A stretch of 64,000 bases of DNA from Scortum barcoo. Lineage: Eukaryota; Chordata; Actinopteri; Centrarchiformes; Terapontidae. The position numbers and the translations under genes are program-made. The stretch lies in contig CM041531.1 of NCBI GenBank assembly GCA_023238725.1, forward strand, positions 16,700,643 to 16,764,642. Direction: 5' to 3'. Positions within the stretch are counted from its first letter, which is position 1, and each line of letters begins with the position of its first letter. Shown one piece after another: positions 52,006 through 64,000 of the stretch. The notes below the pieces were generated by a model. The model was not told the DNA's origin, made no database searches, and saw only the letters and a program-made list of their open reading frames with translations.

Positions 52006-53558
52006 GTAAGAAGACCCTGGGGAGAGGAAGGGAGATGGAGGAAAAAAACAAGTGGCTTGACCTCTGACCTTTGTTACAGAATCTTTGGGTTTTGTATTTT
52101 CTATGTATAAGTAATTGCTGACATTACATTACATTTGACTGATAGGAAAGTACGAAAGACCACGCATGGTGTATAAAATTGATATTGCACATCCTAATGG
52201 AGTCACATTCTTTCCCACAGTCAGGATAGACTTGTACATCTCTTTTTATTTAGTAGTTGCCTCTAATGTTGTCACCATGTAGCAGTGTCAACCAGATTTA
52301 GAGAGCCTGATAAATGACTACAGTTCAATTGTGAATTTCCCCTTGAATTAAAGCCAAATGGAGCTGAAATAATCAAACACATTGGAGGAAAAAAGACACG
52401 AGTTTGTGAGCTGTTTTTCAGCCTTGTTAAGAGTAACCAGTCTTTATCTCCATCACTTGTCTATTACGCCACTCTTGCTGTGGCGTCACAGGTTAATCGT
52501 TGCGGCGCCGTGACCCTCTGACCCCTGAGCTCCTTACAGCTGAGTGCTTGTAATTATCAAGGAATTGAAGCTTTATCTATCGTTGGCCTCAGTGACAACA
52601 CAGCAGGCTGAGATATTGTCTCAGGTCACTCTAGTTAACTAACCACCCATCCTGTGTGTCATTGCTTCACTGCTTCACCCCGTAAGGAGAAAGCACAGAC
52701 TATTACATTCTATAAATACTACGTGTTTGAGTGGGTTCACATCAAAGAGCGGCAGAGATGAACACACCATAGAGAGCACGAGGTGAAGGCGCTCCATCAG
52801 GGGACTACACATGCAGCTTATTCCGTCAGTGCGTTGGTATTTAGTAAACAGGGAAAGGTCATACATCGTTAGTCCTGATTAGTCATTCATCGTTAAGGCC
52901 TGATTTACCACCGCGCTCTAGTGGGTACCATGAATAAAAGGGGAGTCTTTGTGGAAGGCTGCTGCCTGTTTGTGTTTACTCTGTGGTTTCAGACACCAAG
53001 TAATGAAAGGTAATTTGGGTGAGTGCACCTAAGTTAACAGGGTCAGTTTTTTTCAGGCTCACTTCATTTATTATTTTTGAGTTTTCAAAGGCAACACGCT
53101 TTGTTTTTAAAGGCAATACCCTGCCAAATAATTTAGTATAAAAATAGATAAATAAAAACATCTAATTTATGACAAAAATATGCAACATATTACATGGATA
53201 GTATCGGTGATACTGAGAGCAATAGGTACCATAGGACCAGTTTCGGTTTGATTTTAAGGAGTGATATTGTAACGTGTGCTTTTAAACATAGTGGTGCTGA
53301 AAGAGTATCACTGAAAACAAATGTGAATAAATCTCAGGTTGATTTTGTTGTCGACATTCAGAACCCAATACCCAGACTGAAAGAGGGATGTCCAGTACAT
53401 AAAGGAAAATGGTCGATGTTAATGGATTTTATCGATCACGCCATCGATCTTGCCACGTCTGACCCAGAGCGATGATGCAGAACCCCTTGTGCTTTATGAG
53501 CCGAAACCCCCTTATTCTTCCAAGGTTGTGTTAATGGACTGATATCAGGCTAAATTTA

Positions 53559-53606
53559 ATTGATTCAGTCATCTTATGTGAAAAATCATAAGATGACTGA
53601 ATCAAT
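53559..53606. repeat. Perfect hairpin, 20-bp arms, 8-base loop
   Basis: attgattcagtcatcttatg is followed after tgaaaaat by its exact reverse complement. It is in pnoc intron 1. It is AT-rich and followed by the partial repeat cagtcaatcaa. Confidence 0.9.
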
Positions 53607-55771
53607 CAGTCAATCAAACCACAAAACCATTCAACGAACAATATAAATTGCTTCCATGTAATTATTTGAAATTAAGATTAATCTAAAAAATTAGATGATT
53701 AGTAGATTTGTTACTTTAACTTATCATCATTATTAACATTATTAGTAGCAGTGGTTGCAGCATTTCTCTTTACGTTGTAGTAAAACCTACTAATATTATT
53801 TTCCTTATGCCTTCAGGCATTTATGTTTAAAACTCATTACTTTTTTTAAGTTGTCAAGGAACGTTCATGAAGTCAATAAACGTTAAGACTGGGTGTCACC
53901 TTTTTCTATTATATGGAATAATTAACATAGTGTTTTTGCTCAGCCTGGGGCTCATTTTAAATTTGACCTTGAGAGAAACTCCATAAACAAAGACACTGTT
54001 GAAAATGGATTAATTTAAGTAAGCTCTTACAAAAAGCCTCTCTCAACAAACACTGATGATAACTGATATGAAAGCGTTAATGCTGTGGGATTATGATCAT
54101 CAGAGTAACTAATGCTTTTGCATATCTACAGAAAGAAGCTGATGTAGATCTGCAGATAGCGCTTGGTTTGAAACAGCGTCACTTGGAACTGATTCAGGGA
54201 GAACTACAGACTGCTTTCTCATACCTGAGGGCAAATACTCAAAGCATTCCTGTGACTGCAAAAGATTTGGGCAGCTGTGAAATTTACCTCAGATGAGCTT
54301 TGTATTGTGTTTGTATTGTAATGTGTACATTTCTGCCTTGACTCAGTTAAACGAGGCAAGTAATATCAACAGTGAGGCTCTATGGAGGGAGTAGAACCCA
54401 AAGTACATAAAATAACCAATGTCCAGGGTTGTAATAACTTTTGCAAAAAAAAAAACAAAAACAGGAGGAACTAACAGTCATATGATATCTGTGAAATTTC
54501 AGCCTATGACAACTATTTAAAAGCCTCATACATATTTTGCTTTTCATATTGCTTTGACCCCTCGAAGCAATATGAAGAACCGATTTCACTCAAACAAATC
54601 TAGACTGCCTCAACAGACAAATCAAGAAAAGGAGACTATGAAGAGTAGGCTATGTCGTACTCCTTCCAACATTGACCTTAACTTTAACGGAAAAACAACG
54701 AAAACACTGATTGCACAAACCATTAATCCATCCTCTTAGTACCAGTGAATTCCCTGGTTTCCTCTGCAACAACCTTATTAGCTTTATGGATAAATTTCCT
54801 TAACCCCTGGAAACCATCTTCATTCGAAGGCTGGCAGAGTAAAATGGATAAGGAGTGCTGGATCACAGGTCACACAGCACAGTGTTAGTGTGTACAGCTC
54901 CGGTGGCCGCGCTGAATTGGCTGTGATCGTGTGGACTTAATCCAAGGATACAATGTTCCTAACACAGCAGGGTCCCTGTCCATCTTTTTGTGCTGAGAGG
55001 ATTTCACAGATCCTTCTTCATGTGTCCTTGCTGCCCCTAGTGTGCTTCCTCTTTTTCCTTCCCTGTTTCAGTATCAAAGGAAAACTGACTCCTGTCCGAT
55101 GCAGTTGCACTCAATTTGATTCGGGGGCAGGGATATATATTTCCTTTTGATGTTGTTGATTACATAATTGCAGAGGAAATATTTTCGAATGAGAAGGTCC
55201 TGGCCTTTCTTCAGGCTCCTTTTTTGCTTGTAATCTTGGAGGCCAAAGTGGAAGTCGTTATCATGGTCAGTTAGATAAACCTCATTCTGTTGTGACGCAA
55301 GGATGTACTGTATCAGATTAAAGTTTTTCACCAAGCTCATACATCAAAAGAGGGTTTCCTCCTGGTTTATTGTTGTCTTCTGTTGCTGTGAGGCCAATGC
55401 ATTTTTACATTATGCTGCGTTCATGCATGTCGGCAGAATGTAAAAATTTAGAAAACCTAATGTTATTACACGTTGTTTCAGCATGATTACCCCCACTGCT
55501 AGCCTTGTAGTAATTTAATCATTCAAATATCCTGAATTAGCTACTTTTGCTGTATTTCAACATATAAAACCAGATACAAATGGTCAACAATGGTGGCCTT
55601 GGCCTGGCCTTGATGACAGTTCACTTCCTGTAGTTCTTTTCACCAAGTGGGATATTGTGGCTGTCAAAAATCCCTGGTTTCTCAGACTCTGGATTACAAC
55701 CAGAAGGCTAATATGAAGGGTTTTTCAAATGTGGTTGGTGTTCCTGAGTCCCCCTGCTGGCCCCATAAATG

Positions 55772-55779
55772 TGACGTCA
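55772..55779. promoter_or_regulatory. Perfect cAMP-response element (CRE) 1 in pnoc intron 1
   Basis: TGACGTCA inside the 10-base palindrome GTGACGTCAC, the full CREB/ATF consensus. Confidence 0.55.
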
Positions 55780-55975
55780 CGACGCTCTGGTAAAGTAACA
55801 ACTGGCATCAAGCCTGACTTCACACAATGTATCCAACTCTCTTACATGAGTGGGAGCCATCATGGAATCTGGTATCCTGTTCTCACTACATCTTTGATTT
55901 GATGTTAACATCTCAGCAGCATCTGATCAGTGCTCCAATGGTTAAGACTCATGTGAAGGCTAACAAACTGTTCTT

Positions 55976-56000
55976 ACACACACACACACACACACACACA
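55976..56000. repeat. (CA)n microsatellite
   Basis: About twelve CA units in pnoc intron 1. Confidence 0.95.
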
Positions 56001-59000
56001 TCTCTTGGCAAATAGCTTCGACCTCGCAGAAGTCTTATTTCTCTTGCACATAAATTAGGGCAAAACATTTTAGAGAGCTGTTTTGCTATAATACATAAGC
56101 AACTGTAAACTTAGGAAAAATATGACCCTATTTTGGAGGTGTCCAAATGTTTAGTATAAATTTTATTGCACAATTAGTTACACCTGTGTTTGACAGAGGC
56201 CTATTGGCCGTTTTAAAACGCTTTTGCTTTTGTCTAATTTAGGGGGAAAAACAGAAGTCAAATAAATAAATGTCAAATTTGTGCAGACGGGACAGAAAAA
56301 TAAAAAAATTACAGGGCACCATCTCATCTCCAAATATAAACAAAAAATTAATATGATATGAGTCTGGTATGACCCCTGTGGAAGTGTGTGTAAGCACACC
56401 TACCACCCATTAATCGACCTTAGGTGATTAGATGCATTGAGAACGGAAATTGATTTAGCTTAGCGTGTCTCCCTGTAATGGCTGCAGCATGTAATCTACT
56501 GCCAAGTCACACGCACGTCTAACTGATGGGGGAACATTTTGTAAAAGCACTAAAGGCTTCTGCTGGCTTGAGATCAAAACACCCACTCTGCAGACACGCC
56601 TGTGAGCTGACACCTCTGACCAGGAGACAAGGAGCAGGTAATAATGTCTTTTGCTGGAGGTACTGGTCGTGTAGGTTTACTGTTACTTAGCATAATTTGG
56701 ATGCTTTCTTACAATGAATCCATGTAAAAATCACTTAAAATCAATCTTGGATGAGAAAAATGAATGAATTAATAAGTGACAGCCATGAAGGCAAAGTCTT
56801 AAGTAGTTATCTCATACTTTCTGCACATCAATGTGAAATAACTGAATGATGGATTTAGCCTTCAGGGCTACAGTAGTTTTGCATATGGGGTTATTATTAA
56901 CATCTTGGTGCAAAATAAGGCAGGTGTTGCTCAACTTCAGGTAAAGGTAAAGTAAATAGTTGATGTGCAGCAATTAGTTTTTGTGGCATGAATAGCATGG
57001 CATTCTTACAACTAAGTCCCTTGTGGACTTTTATGCTAGTAGTAGTAGTAGTTTTGTCACGTTTTATAGATGTGCCAATGACAAAGAGTGAGAGTGAGAA
57101 AGGGGAAGACAGAGAAAGGGGGAGAGAAATAGCACGAGTGGGTGAGAATGATACCTAAAGAGGCAGAAGACAAATGTTAGTCTTACAGGGAGAAAGACCA
57201 AATGGCAGATCATTAAGTAGGTAGATGCAGGTAGTGACAGGGACAATTAATATATAGATTAGATATTTTTAATCAACTTGGTTGGTAATATAGATCTGCT
57301 GTCCTGAAACATGTCAAATCAGTGACCACTCACACAATTAGCCAGTTAGCTATCAATATTAAAACAAAGAGCACAATGTATCTTGAGTGGGCCTGAGACA
57401 AGCTGCCAATCAAAGTGACTTTTCTGACAGATAAAGTAGTCTGCCATCTGGCTCCAGGCTGAAGACTAAATTACATTTAATTACCTGTCAAACTGACTCA
57501 TCAACTAACAAAGCCAACATCGTGAATACGCTCTAATTATTCAATATTTGTGTTCTTTAATCTACTGGTCGCCTCTCCTTTAATTGTTGGATGTTTCTGT
57601 TGTTCCATTTAATTTAAAGCTATCAAATTTAAAGCTGCAGTTTATAAGGTCATTGTGCAGTTGCATAGTAATTTATCATCTCCCTATTTTTTTAAGTCAA
57701 TACACTTAAGTTACAGTATTGTAAAAAAAAAATTATAAGGATTTAATATGCATATTAATATAGACTGGGTTTAAACTATGTTGTGCTTTTAAATGAGTTT
57801 TAACTTGAGTCGTGAGAGGCTGCACTTTATAATTTGATGCAAACCACCACTGAATACAAATTAGGTATATGTCTTTCAAATGAAGCGGTGATAAGCCAAT
57901 TTTACATTGCTATGTTGAACATTTTGATTAAAAAAAGGGTATTTCTCTTTTTTTTTCTTGCTGTAGTTCTTGCACAGGAAGAGCTACAGAGTTTCCAAAT
58001 GTCTGGACTGGCATTGTATAGAAACCACTGAAAAAAGAAGGAAAGGTACAGCCAGGGCACATGGTGTACCGATGTGAATTTGACCATATTGTGGTTATTA
58101 CATTTAACTTTCATAATAACCTGCAGTTCTGCTTTTAAAAATAAAGAACTGCAAGACGGATGCACACTGCTTCTCGGTTCAACCATGTGTGAATAATCCA
58201 GCTTTAAGTCGCTCTTCTGCCTGGGAGTAATTTATTCTGTACTTCCTGTTCTTGATGAGAAAATGGCAGTAATGGAGAAAAATAATGGTGGAACTAGTTG
58301 ATAACACAGCGTGATTCAGTGTGAGAGTTTTGTACTTAGACTTAATCTGAATCCAACCAGAACTCACAACCGAACATTTCTTAGAAGTTACTATTCATGG
58401 TTGACCTAGCATACTTTCTCCATAAGTTAGTTCCATAGTTTTCAAGGAGACAGACTACAGGCTTTGTGCTGATGTTCCCATTTAGTGAATCACTTATTAT
58501 GTTTGACACCACATACTGTAATGTTTCGGTTTTTACTGCTCCTGTGGTACCTTGAATTGCAACTTGCATTAGATGTCTCTCAGGTAGCAAAACAACACCA
58601 GCTAGTGTGGTCACATGGTCACAGGTTGAGCCTGAATGAGAAATATTTCATGGGCAGGGCTCCTTTCATCTAAAAGATGGTCTTTATCATCTACTGGACG
58701 GTAAGACCTCTATCAGCGGCGCCTCAGCACAGCACCAGACAGTAATGACTTAATTAACTGGTTTATTTAGTGGTTAATCAGTTAATTAAAAGCAGAGTAA
58801 TTGGGTTTTAAGGGCTCTCGGGAGAACCTGGCAGACATCAGTAAAAGATGTTGTAGAGAAGACCAATTCATTTTTACAGAGCTTTTAACAACACAGAAGA
58901 CTTTATAGACAAGAGGACAAAAAAACAGATAAAGACTCCATTCAGTGGTGTGTTTAACTGTGTGTGAATGTTTGTGCACACATAATATCCTGAGTGAGAC

Positions 59001-60548
59001 TTGAGTGGCAGCAGCCAGGCCGGACGGATTCTGTGATGGTTTGTACTTGACTGAGTTAGGAAGTGCCAGAACTCAACTTGGCCTCGGTAGTTGACGGCTC
59101 CCTGCATTCACCCCCAAGTAGCATTTAGACTGCTCCTCCAACGGCCAATGACAGCTGTCGAAACATATTCTGTTGTTCATGTTTATTCAGGTTTCACAAA
59201 GTTAAGATTATTACAAAAAAAATCATACTCACAGGAGGATTGTCCTGCCCTGCCTGAACATTTCTGTCAGCATATAAACATCTAATGTGACAGTTAACAG
59301 TGCTAGCTAGAAGGCTCTGGAGGCTGTTGCTTTGTTGGTTGGTCAGTCTGTCCACCATTTTGGTCCAGACAAAACAAACATCTCTACAACTATTGGATGG
59401 AGGGCCATTCAATTTTGGTACAGACATTCATGCCTCCCAGAAGATTAATTTTTGAGAGCCACTGTGAAGTTGACAGTTGTGATTTTGAGTGAATTGTGTC
59501 AACAAATACTGGATGGCTTGCCATGAGAGAGCTTGAAACCTATGTTTATTTGACAGACTGTGTTTGTTACGAGGGGCATGGATAAATAGTTTATATGCAA
59601 CTTATGATTCTCGACTGAAGCCCTGGCAAAATCACATGAGTGAATTGAAACTTTGTTGATCTCCTGACTTTTTGTGTTGTGCCATCATTAAACTCTCTAA
59701 TACTTTGGTTCATGACCAAATACTTACAAAACTGACATAATTCTCTTCAGCCACAGATGCACTTTGTGTTTTGATCAGTATGTAATAATAGATGGTATAG
59801 ATGGTGAACACAGCAGCCATTAATCCTGTTAAATTAAGCGCTGCCACAAAAAGCCACTGTGGCTGTAGACTATTGGTGTTGTCAGAGTATATGACATAAT
59901 GATTTGACAGTATGAAGGTAAGCATCTATTCCACTTTTATTGTTATTTCTGTTGTTGAAATGAAGGATATGGCATGTGTATGTGTGCACATCATCTCAGG
60001 ACGGCACCCCTCACGAGAAAAAACATGAAGTGTCCTTCATGCACTATCCTTAATGATGGCAACTCATTTTTGGAAGCCAAGTCAGTGACAGGAGGATGGA
60101 GAATGAGATGCATTTTGGCCAAATAAACACGCCCAAGCTGTTTGTCTAAATCCATTGCCATCTGCCAACCTTGTCCTGCCCTTAGCTGTTCTACAATATT
60201 ACAATATTCCTGCTTGAAATGGCTGCGCTGGTCTTTTGTCCCTCGCTGACAAACCCATCCTCTCCCCTATTGGACTGAAGACTTGACTCATACTTTTATT
60301 GTTTGCAGACTAGAAGACTGATTAATTTTGATTAATTTTGCGGAGCTGCTGTTTTATGGGTAGTTAGAGATTGGAAAGGGCTCTAGTGCAATTACACTTT
60401 TATCAGTTTTTAATTACTCTGAATACATTCTGAATTTCTAAGACATTATAAAGCATGATTATTGGATTGAAGACAAATTAGTTTTACTTTCTGCCACATC
60501 AGTTTAATAGATAATGACAACCTACAGTATAGCTAAGAGAGTAGTGTA

Positions 60549-60551
<3 letters not shown>

Positions 60552-60584
<33 letters not shown>
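60552..60584. repeat. (GT)n microsatellite
   Basis: About sixteen GT units, followed to about 60,770 by looser GT-rich sequence. Confidence 0.95.
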
Positions 60585-60587
<3 letters not shown>

Positions 60588-60880
60588 TTGTATTTGAGCA
60601 TGTCTAACAAAGTACTGTATAGTGGGCATACAGACCATGTACATTATGTGTGGGAATGCAAGCATTTGTATGTGTGTGTGTATGAGTGTGTGTATGTGTG
60701 TGTGTGTTCTGTGTAATGTCCGCATTGTGTCTGAATGCTGTGTGTTTTGTGCATGAGTTGAGTGTGTGTGTTTTTCAGTAACAAACAATGACTCAGTTTG
60801 TTGCCAGAGGCATTAATTGAGGCATCAATTAAAGTAGTTAACGAGTTTGTTTAATGAGATGAAAACTCTGCTTGTGTTTC

Positions 60881-60888
60881 TGACGTCA
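60881..60888. promoter_or_regulatory. Perfect cAMP-response element (CRE) 2 in pnoc intron 1
   Basis: TGACGTCA, about 1.1 kb before the first coding exon of pnoc. Only this site and the one at 55,772 match the full octamer in the window by eye. Confidence 0.5.
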
Positions 60889-61969
60889 GACTCACCAGAC
60901 TGGGCTGTTCTTACCGAAATAAGGTCAAACTATTTTCTCTCCCTCTTTCTTTTGTCTTCATTTGTCACATTTCATATCTGCTGTGCCCCAGTATGACTTT
61001 CTGTCCCTTTCAACCCCACTTATCTTTGCTCTTTCATCTTTGCCTACATGTCTATGAATTCAGATTGCTCATTGTTTTTACGTGACATATCAGTGAGCAG
61101 GCAAAGTGGCAGACAGCAGATTCTGGAAAGACCTCCAATACTTTCCTTTACTATGATTGTAAACATAAAAATTCAAAATACTCCCCTAATTTCCAAAACG
61201 TGTGTGCTCATTTAGTTACCTCCAGTAATACAAAAGGATTTATATCAATAGACCTTTTCCTGGCTGACATGTTGACTTGTGAAACAAATGTCATGATGTA
61301 ATGTAATGGCTCAGTTCAATCAAGTATCCCACTAAAGGCATGCCAGTGAACCAGCGTGCTCAATACTAGGATCCTGGAGTTAGCTCACATGAATGGACTG
61401 CAGCTCTTAAATGGTATCAACTTCATCTGAGCTTGTTCTGCAATGACAAGACAAAATGTGTGGTGCTTAAAGGTCTGTTTCAATTTACTTTGGTTTCAGA
61501 ACTTAACTTGGATAATTCTTGGATGTTTTTGTGGTTAGCTTGCTTGCTAAGACAATACAACAATATATGACATATATCTAGCCCATATAAAAATGTATGT
61601 TTATATCCAGAGGCTGTATGTATGTGATAAAAATATATCACCCTATGAGCAGTAGATATGGCAACATCACTTGTGATATAGGGGCATATATGTCATATAT
61701 TACATATCCGTATGGGCTGCACCAAAAAAACAAAATACAAAAAACAACCAGCTGTTAGTTCTTTTGTCTGTTCAAAGACAAAGGGTCTAGAAAGAGTATT
61801 AAAGGATCTACATCCATACAGGACTCATTTTTGCTTCCTTTCCGTGCGTCAAACTTTGACACATTCTTTAGTTTGACACTTAAGGCATTCAATATATGTT
61901 GACATTTTAACTTAATGTATCGGATGGTTGGACTGAAAGTGTGGATTTTCTCTGTCCTGTGTTGTGCAG

Positions 61970-62100
61970 ACGCTGGGACCATGAAGACTGTGGTGGCTCT
62001 GCTGCTGCTCTGTCTGTGTGATCCTGGACAGAGTGACTGCCAGGCGGACTGCCTGTCCTGCAGCAACATACTGCCCAAACAGCTCAGTTTCAACCCCATG
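61970..62100 (+). CDS. pnoc: pnoc (prepronociceptin-like) exon 2, first coding exon; CDS 61,981-62,100
   Basis: Nociceptin precursor proteins are secreted neuropeptide precursors whose product activates the NOP (ORL1) receptor. The exon follows acceptor gttgtgcag and ends at donor gtgagg. The start ATG (61,981) opens 40 codons: a hydrophobic signal peptide MKTVVALLLLCLCDPGQS, then DCQADCLSCSNILPKQLSFN and PM. Cysteines 20, 24 and 27 form the C-x3-C-x2-C opening of the opioid-precursor domain (human PNOC: SCQRDCLTC). The phase-0 break is where human PNOC continues VCILECE. Other opioid precursors (PENK, PDYN, POMC) are alternatives. PNOC is preferred because of the sequence around the cysteines and the kif13b neighbour. 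The nociceptin-coding exon is not in the window. The a or b paralogue cannot be decided. Confidence 0.8.
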
Positions 62101-62112
62101 GTGAGGTGTACG

Positions 62113-62143
<31 letters not shown>

Positions 62144-64000
62144 GATTCCACCCAAAACAGAAGGAAAACTTTTCCAATTTTGTCTGCTGGTGTTAAAACA
62201 AATTTAAACAAATTTAGACATCCCACCAATCAAAGTCACAAAGGTGGGCTGAAATAGACACAAACAGGACAGGCAATTAGAATGTCCTTGCCCTTTATTA
62301 GACCTTTTACACAAGAAACATTTAGGCTGTAGCAAAATCACAGGTGTAAATAATAAATGACTGGTAACCTGCTTCAGTTTCAGCGTAGTGATATTGTGTG
62401 AAACAAGTGAGAGAAATACAGGAAAAACAATTCATACTCTGAAATATTATTTGGCAAATCCTCCGTCCTGACAAAACAGGACAACACTCTCACACAAACA
62501 AAATCTCTCCAGGGGTCTCTTTTAATTTAGTGATTAAAAAAAGTGGAACCCCCTCACCCTACCTTTCTGTATTTATCCCTCCCTGTTTTTCACTGTCTCT
62601 GACTCAGCAAATTAGCCGTTTGGCATTTGGGTTTTAATTTGTTGTGGCTAATTGATTCCTGGGGATAGATGTGTGCGTCTCTTCTCAGTGCGTGTGTGTT
62701 TGTTGATTCTCTCTGGTTTTATGACATGTTTGCTTCTCACGTATTTTGGCAGGGAACACGGTGGATGACATTTAAGTGCACATGACCTAAAACATAAAAC
62801 TTTGAACCACTGGTGTTGTTAGTGTTACCTCAAGTGATTCTGTTGAACAGGGCCTTTGCTGCCTTGTAAGACCTGGGACTGCTTAAAGACAGTTGTCTTA
62901 GAGCACGTACCTTACCTCATGCCATCCACCTACTTACTGCGCCTTTTATCCATGCTGTCTTTTGCTTATTTTCTCCTCTCCTTTACGTCCATCCATGTGG
63001 GCTGAAAAGCATTGTACTTGTATATCAATAAGGCTAAACACCAAAGCTTCCAAAATAAGCATGATTGGATGGTGCACAAAAGAAATTTGTAGTATTCCAT
63101 GAATTATATGTGTTACAATCCTCAGTCTTATTCTGACAAACATTACCCCATATAACACACACACACACACCCACTGAACCATTGAAGGCCATGGAAGATT
63201 CACAGTAGGTGATAAACGAGCTAGAAATCCAATCAGTCTTCTGTCATATTGATTTTTGTATTTTCTGAGTTAAGACTAACTTAAGGACTTTCTGCTCCTT
63301 AAGTAGAAAGCAAATCAGATACTACAGCAAATCAGATACTTTGAGTAATACTGTAGCATGATGATTCTTATGATAGATACTGTTATATTCACAGTCTGTA
63401 GCTGTTTTTTAATAAATGACAGTGGTCTACTTGGGTCTTTCTTGTGCATTTCACAGTCAAGTCAAAATGTGTGCTTTTTCAGTCTTAACCTTTGATGCGC
63501 AAAAGCGTATAAGCATCCACTAAGAATGATCTGACAAATTTAAAATGATTTATACCACCAGATTAAATTGTGTTATTTAAAAGACAAAAGACACCATATG
63601 TATTTTGTTAAGAGTGTTGTGTTTTATTTCACATGCTGTATACTGAATGATGAGTGTTAGGTGTGTGCTTTTAAGGGCCAGTAATACACATGTTTTTTTC
63701 TACCTTACTCAGTTTTTATTCCATGTACCAAGGTGGTTTTGAAATATTAGGCACTACCCTGATACAGTTCGATTTGTGGTCCCCAAAGCATAAACACAAA
63801 AACAATGCCCCATTTACTCAGAGTAATTCAAAAAGAAGATTTCAGTGTGTGTTAGCATGCTAACATTCACTCAGCAGCATACATCAAAAAGTACAGCTGT
63901 GGCTAATGACGAAGTAATAGACAAAAAGACATTTTTACCCGATGGTGGTGATGAAAAGTAAAAGGGATCACCAAAATCTCTACAGTGATAGAGCTAGAGC
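62101..64000 (+). other. pnoc intron 2, start
   Basis: Begins with the donor and, within 12 bases, a (CA)n run (62,112-62,139). No exon reading V-C-I-L-E-C-E was found up to 64,000, so the remaining coding exons lie to the right. Otherwise AT-rich with nothing recognisable. Confidence 0.7.
62112..62139. repeat. (CA)n microsatellite beside the pnoc donor site
   Basis: About fourteen CA units starting 11 bases into the intron. CA repeats near donors can bind hnRNP L and affect splicing, so the closeness may matter. Confidence 0.95.

Larger units (their letters stand above)
52006..61969 (+). other. pnoc intron 1, about 10 kb
   Basis: No confident gene inside. Holds a perfect 20-bp-arm hairpin (53,559), two perfect CRE palindromes (55,772 and 60,881), CA and GT microsatellites (55,976-56,000 and 60,552-60,584), and two unrecognised plus-strand open frames (53,194-53,475 and 54,093-54,296). 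Confidence 0.65.

Noticed and set aside
51861..52067. Plus-strand open frame across pnoc exon 1
   Set aside because: It starts upstream of the TATA box and runs through the splice donor into the intron, so it cannot be the coding frame.
55748..55762. Possible CTCF site next to CRE 1 in pnoc intron 1
   Set aside because: The later part of the motif does not fit the consensus (A instead of C after GGGGG).

Overview
This is a stretch of vertebrate nuclear DNA, almost certainly from a ray-finned (teleost) fish. Coding sequence is sparse, exons are short with GT/AG borders, introns run up to about 10 kb, and dinucleotide and tetranucleotide microsatellites are common. The repeats (a Rex3/RTE-like LINE with an ATGG tail, several miniature inverted-repeat elements) are types abundant in teleosts. 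Prokaryotic features (operons, Shine-Dalgarno sites, CRISPR) are absent.

Positions 118-27,449, minus strand: the first 18 coding exons of a kinesin-3 motor gene, kif13b. Every exon junction keeps the reading frame, giving the N-terminal 757 residues: motor domain, neck, FHA domain and the start of the stalk. The tail lies beyond position 1. Exon 3 is a 13-base microexon. Introns hold a very long AT/CA microsatellite, a MITE-like element and two GC-rich islands. The start codon sits at 27,449, and the GC-rich 5' flank runs to about 28.2 kb.

Positions 28.2-51.6 kb: mostly non-coding, repeat-rich intergenic DNA. It holds two strong CTCF-type motifs pointing away from each other (29.8 and 30.3 kb), a degenerate RTE/Rex3-like LINE (36.6-38.8 kb), an L2-like LINE or SINE 3' end (40.1-40.4 kb), a 187-bp Tc1/mariner-type MITE (44.4 kb), three relatives of a foldback repeat family, one orphan exon-like block on the minus strand (46.04-46.19 kb) and a near-perfect 35-bp-arm hairpin (50.8 kb).

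Positions 51.87-64.0 kb, plus strand: the 5' part of a prepronociceptin-like opioid precursor gene (pnoc). There is a TATA box and a non-coding exon 1 (about 51,900-52,005), a 10-kb intron with two perfect cAMP-response elements, and the first coding exon (61,970-62,100) with signal peptide and the first cysteines of the opioid-precursor domain. The exons carrying the peptide itself lie beyond the window.

KIF13B and PNOC are on the same short segment of human 8p21, so their proximity here fits conserved synteny and supports both calls. The two genes are not expected to act in one pathway. They are transcribed away from each other (kif13b leftward, pnoc rightward), and the intergenic CTCF-type sites could separate their regulatory domains. 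That last point is inference.
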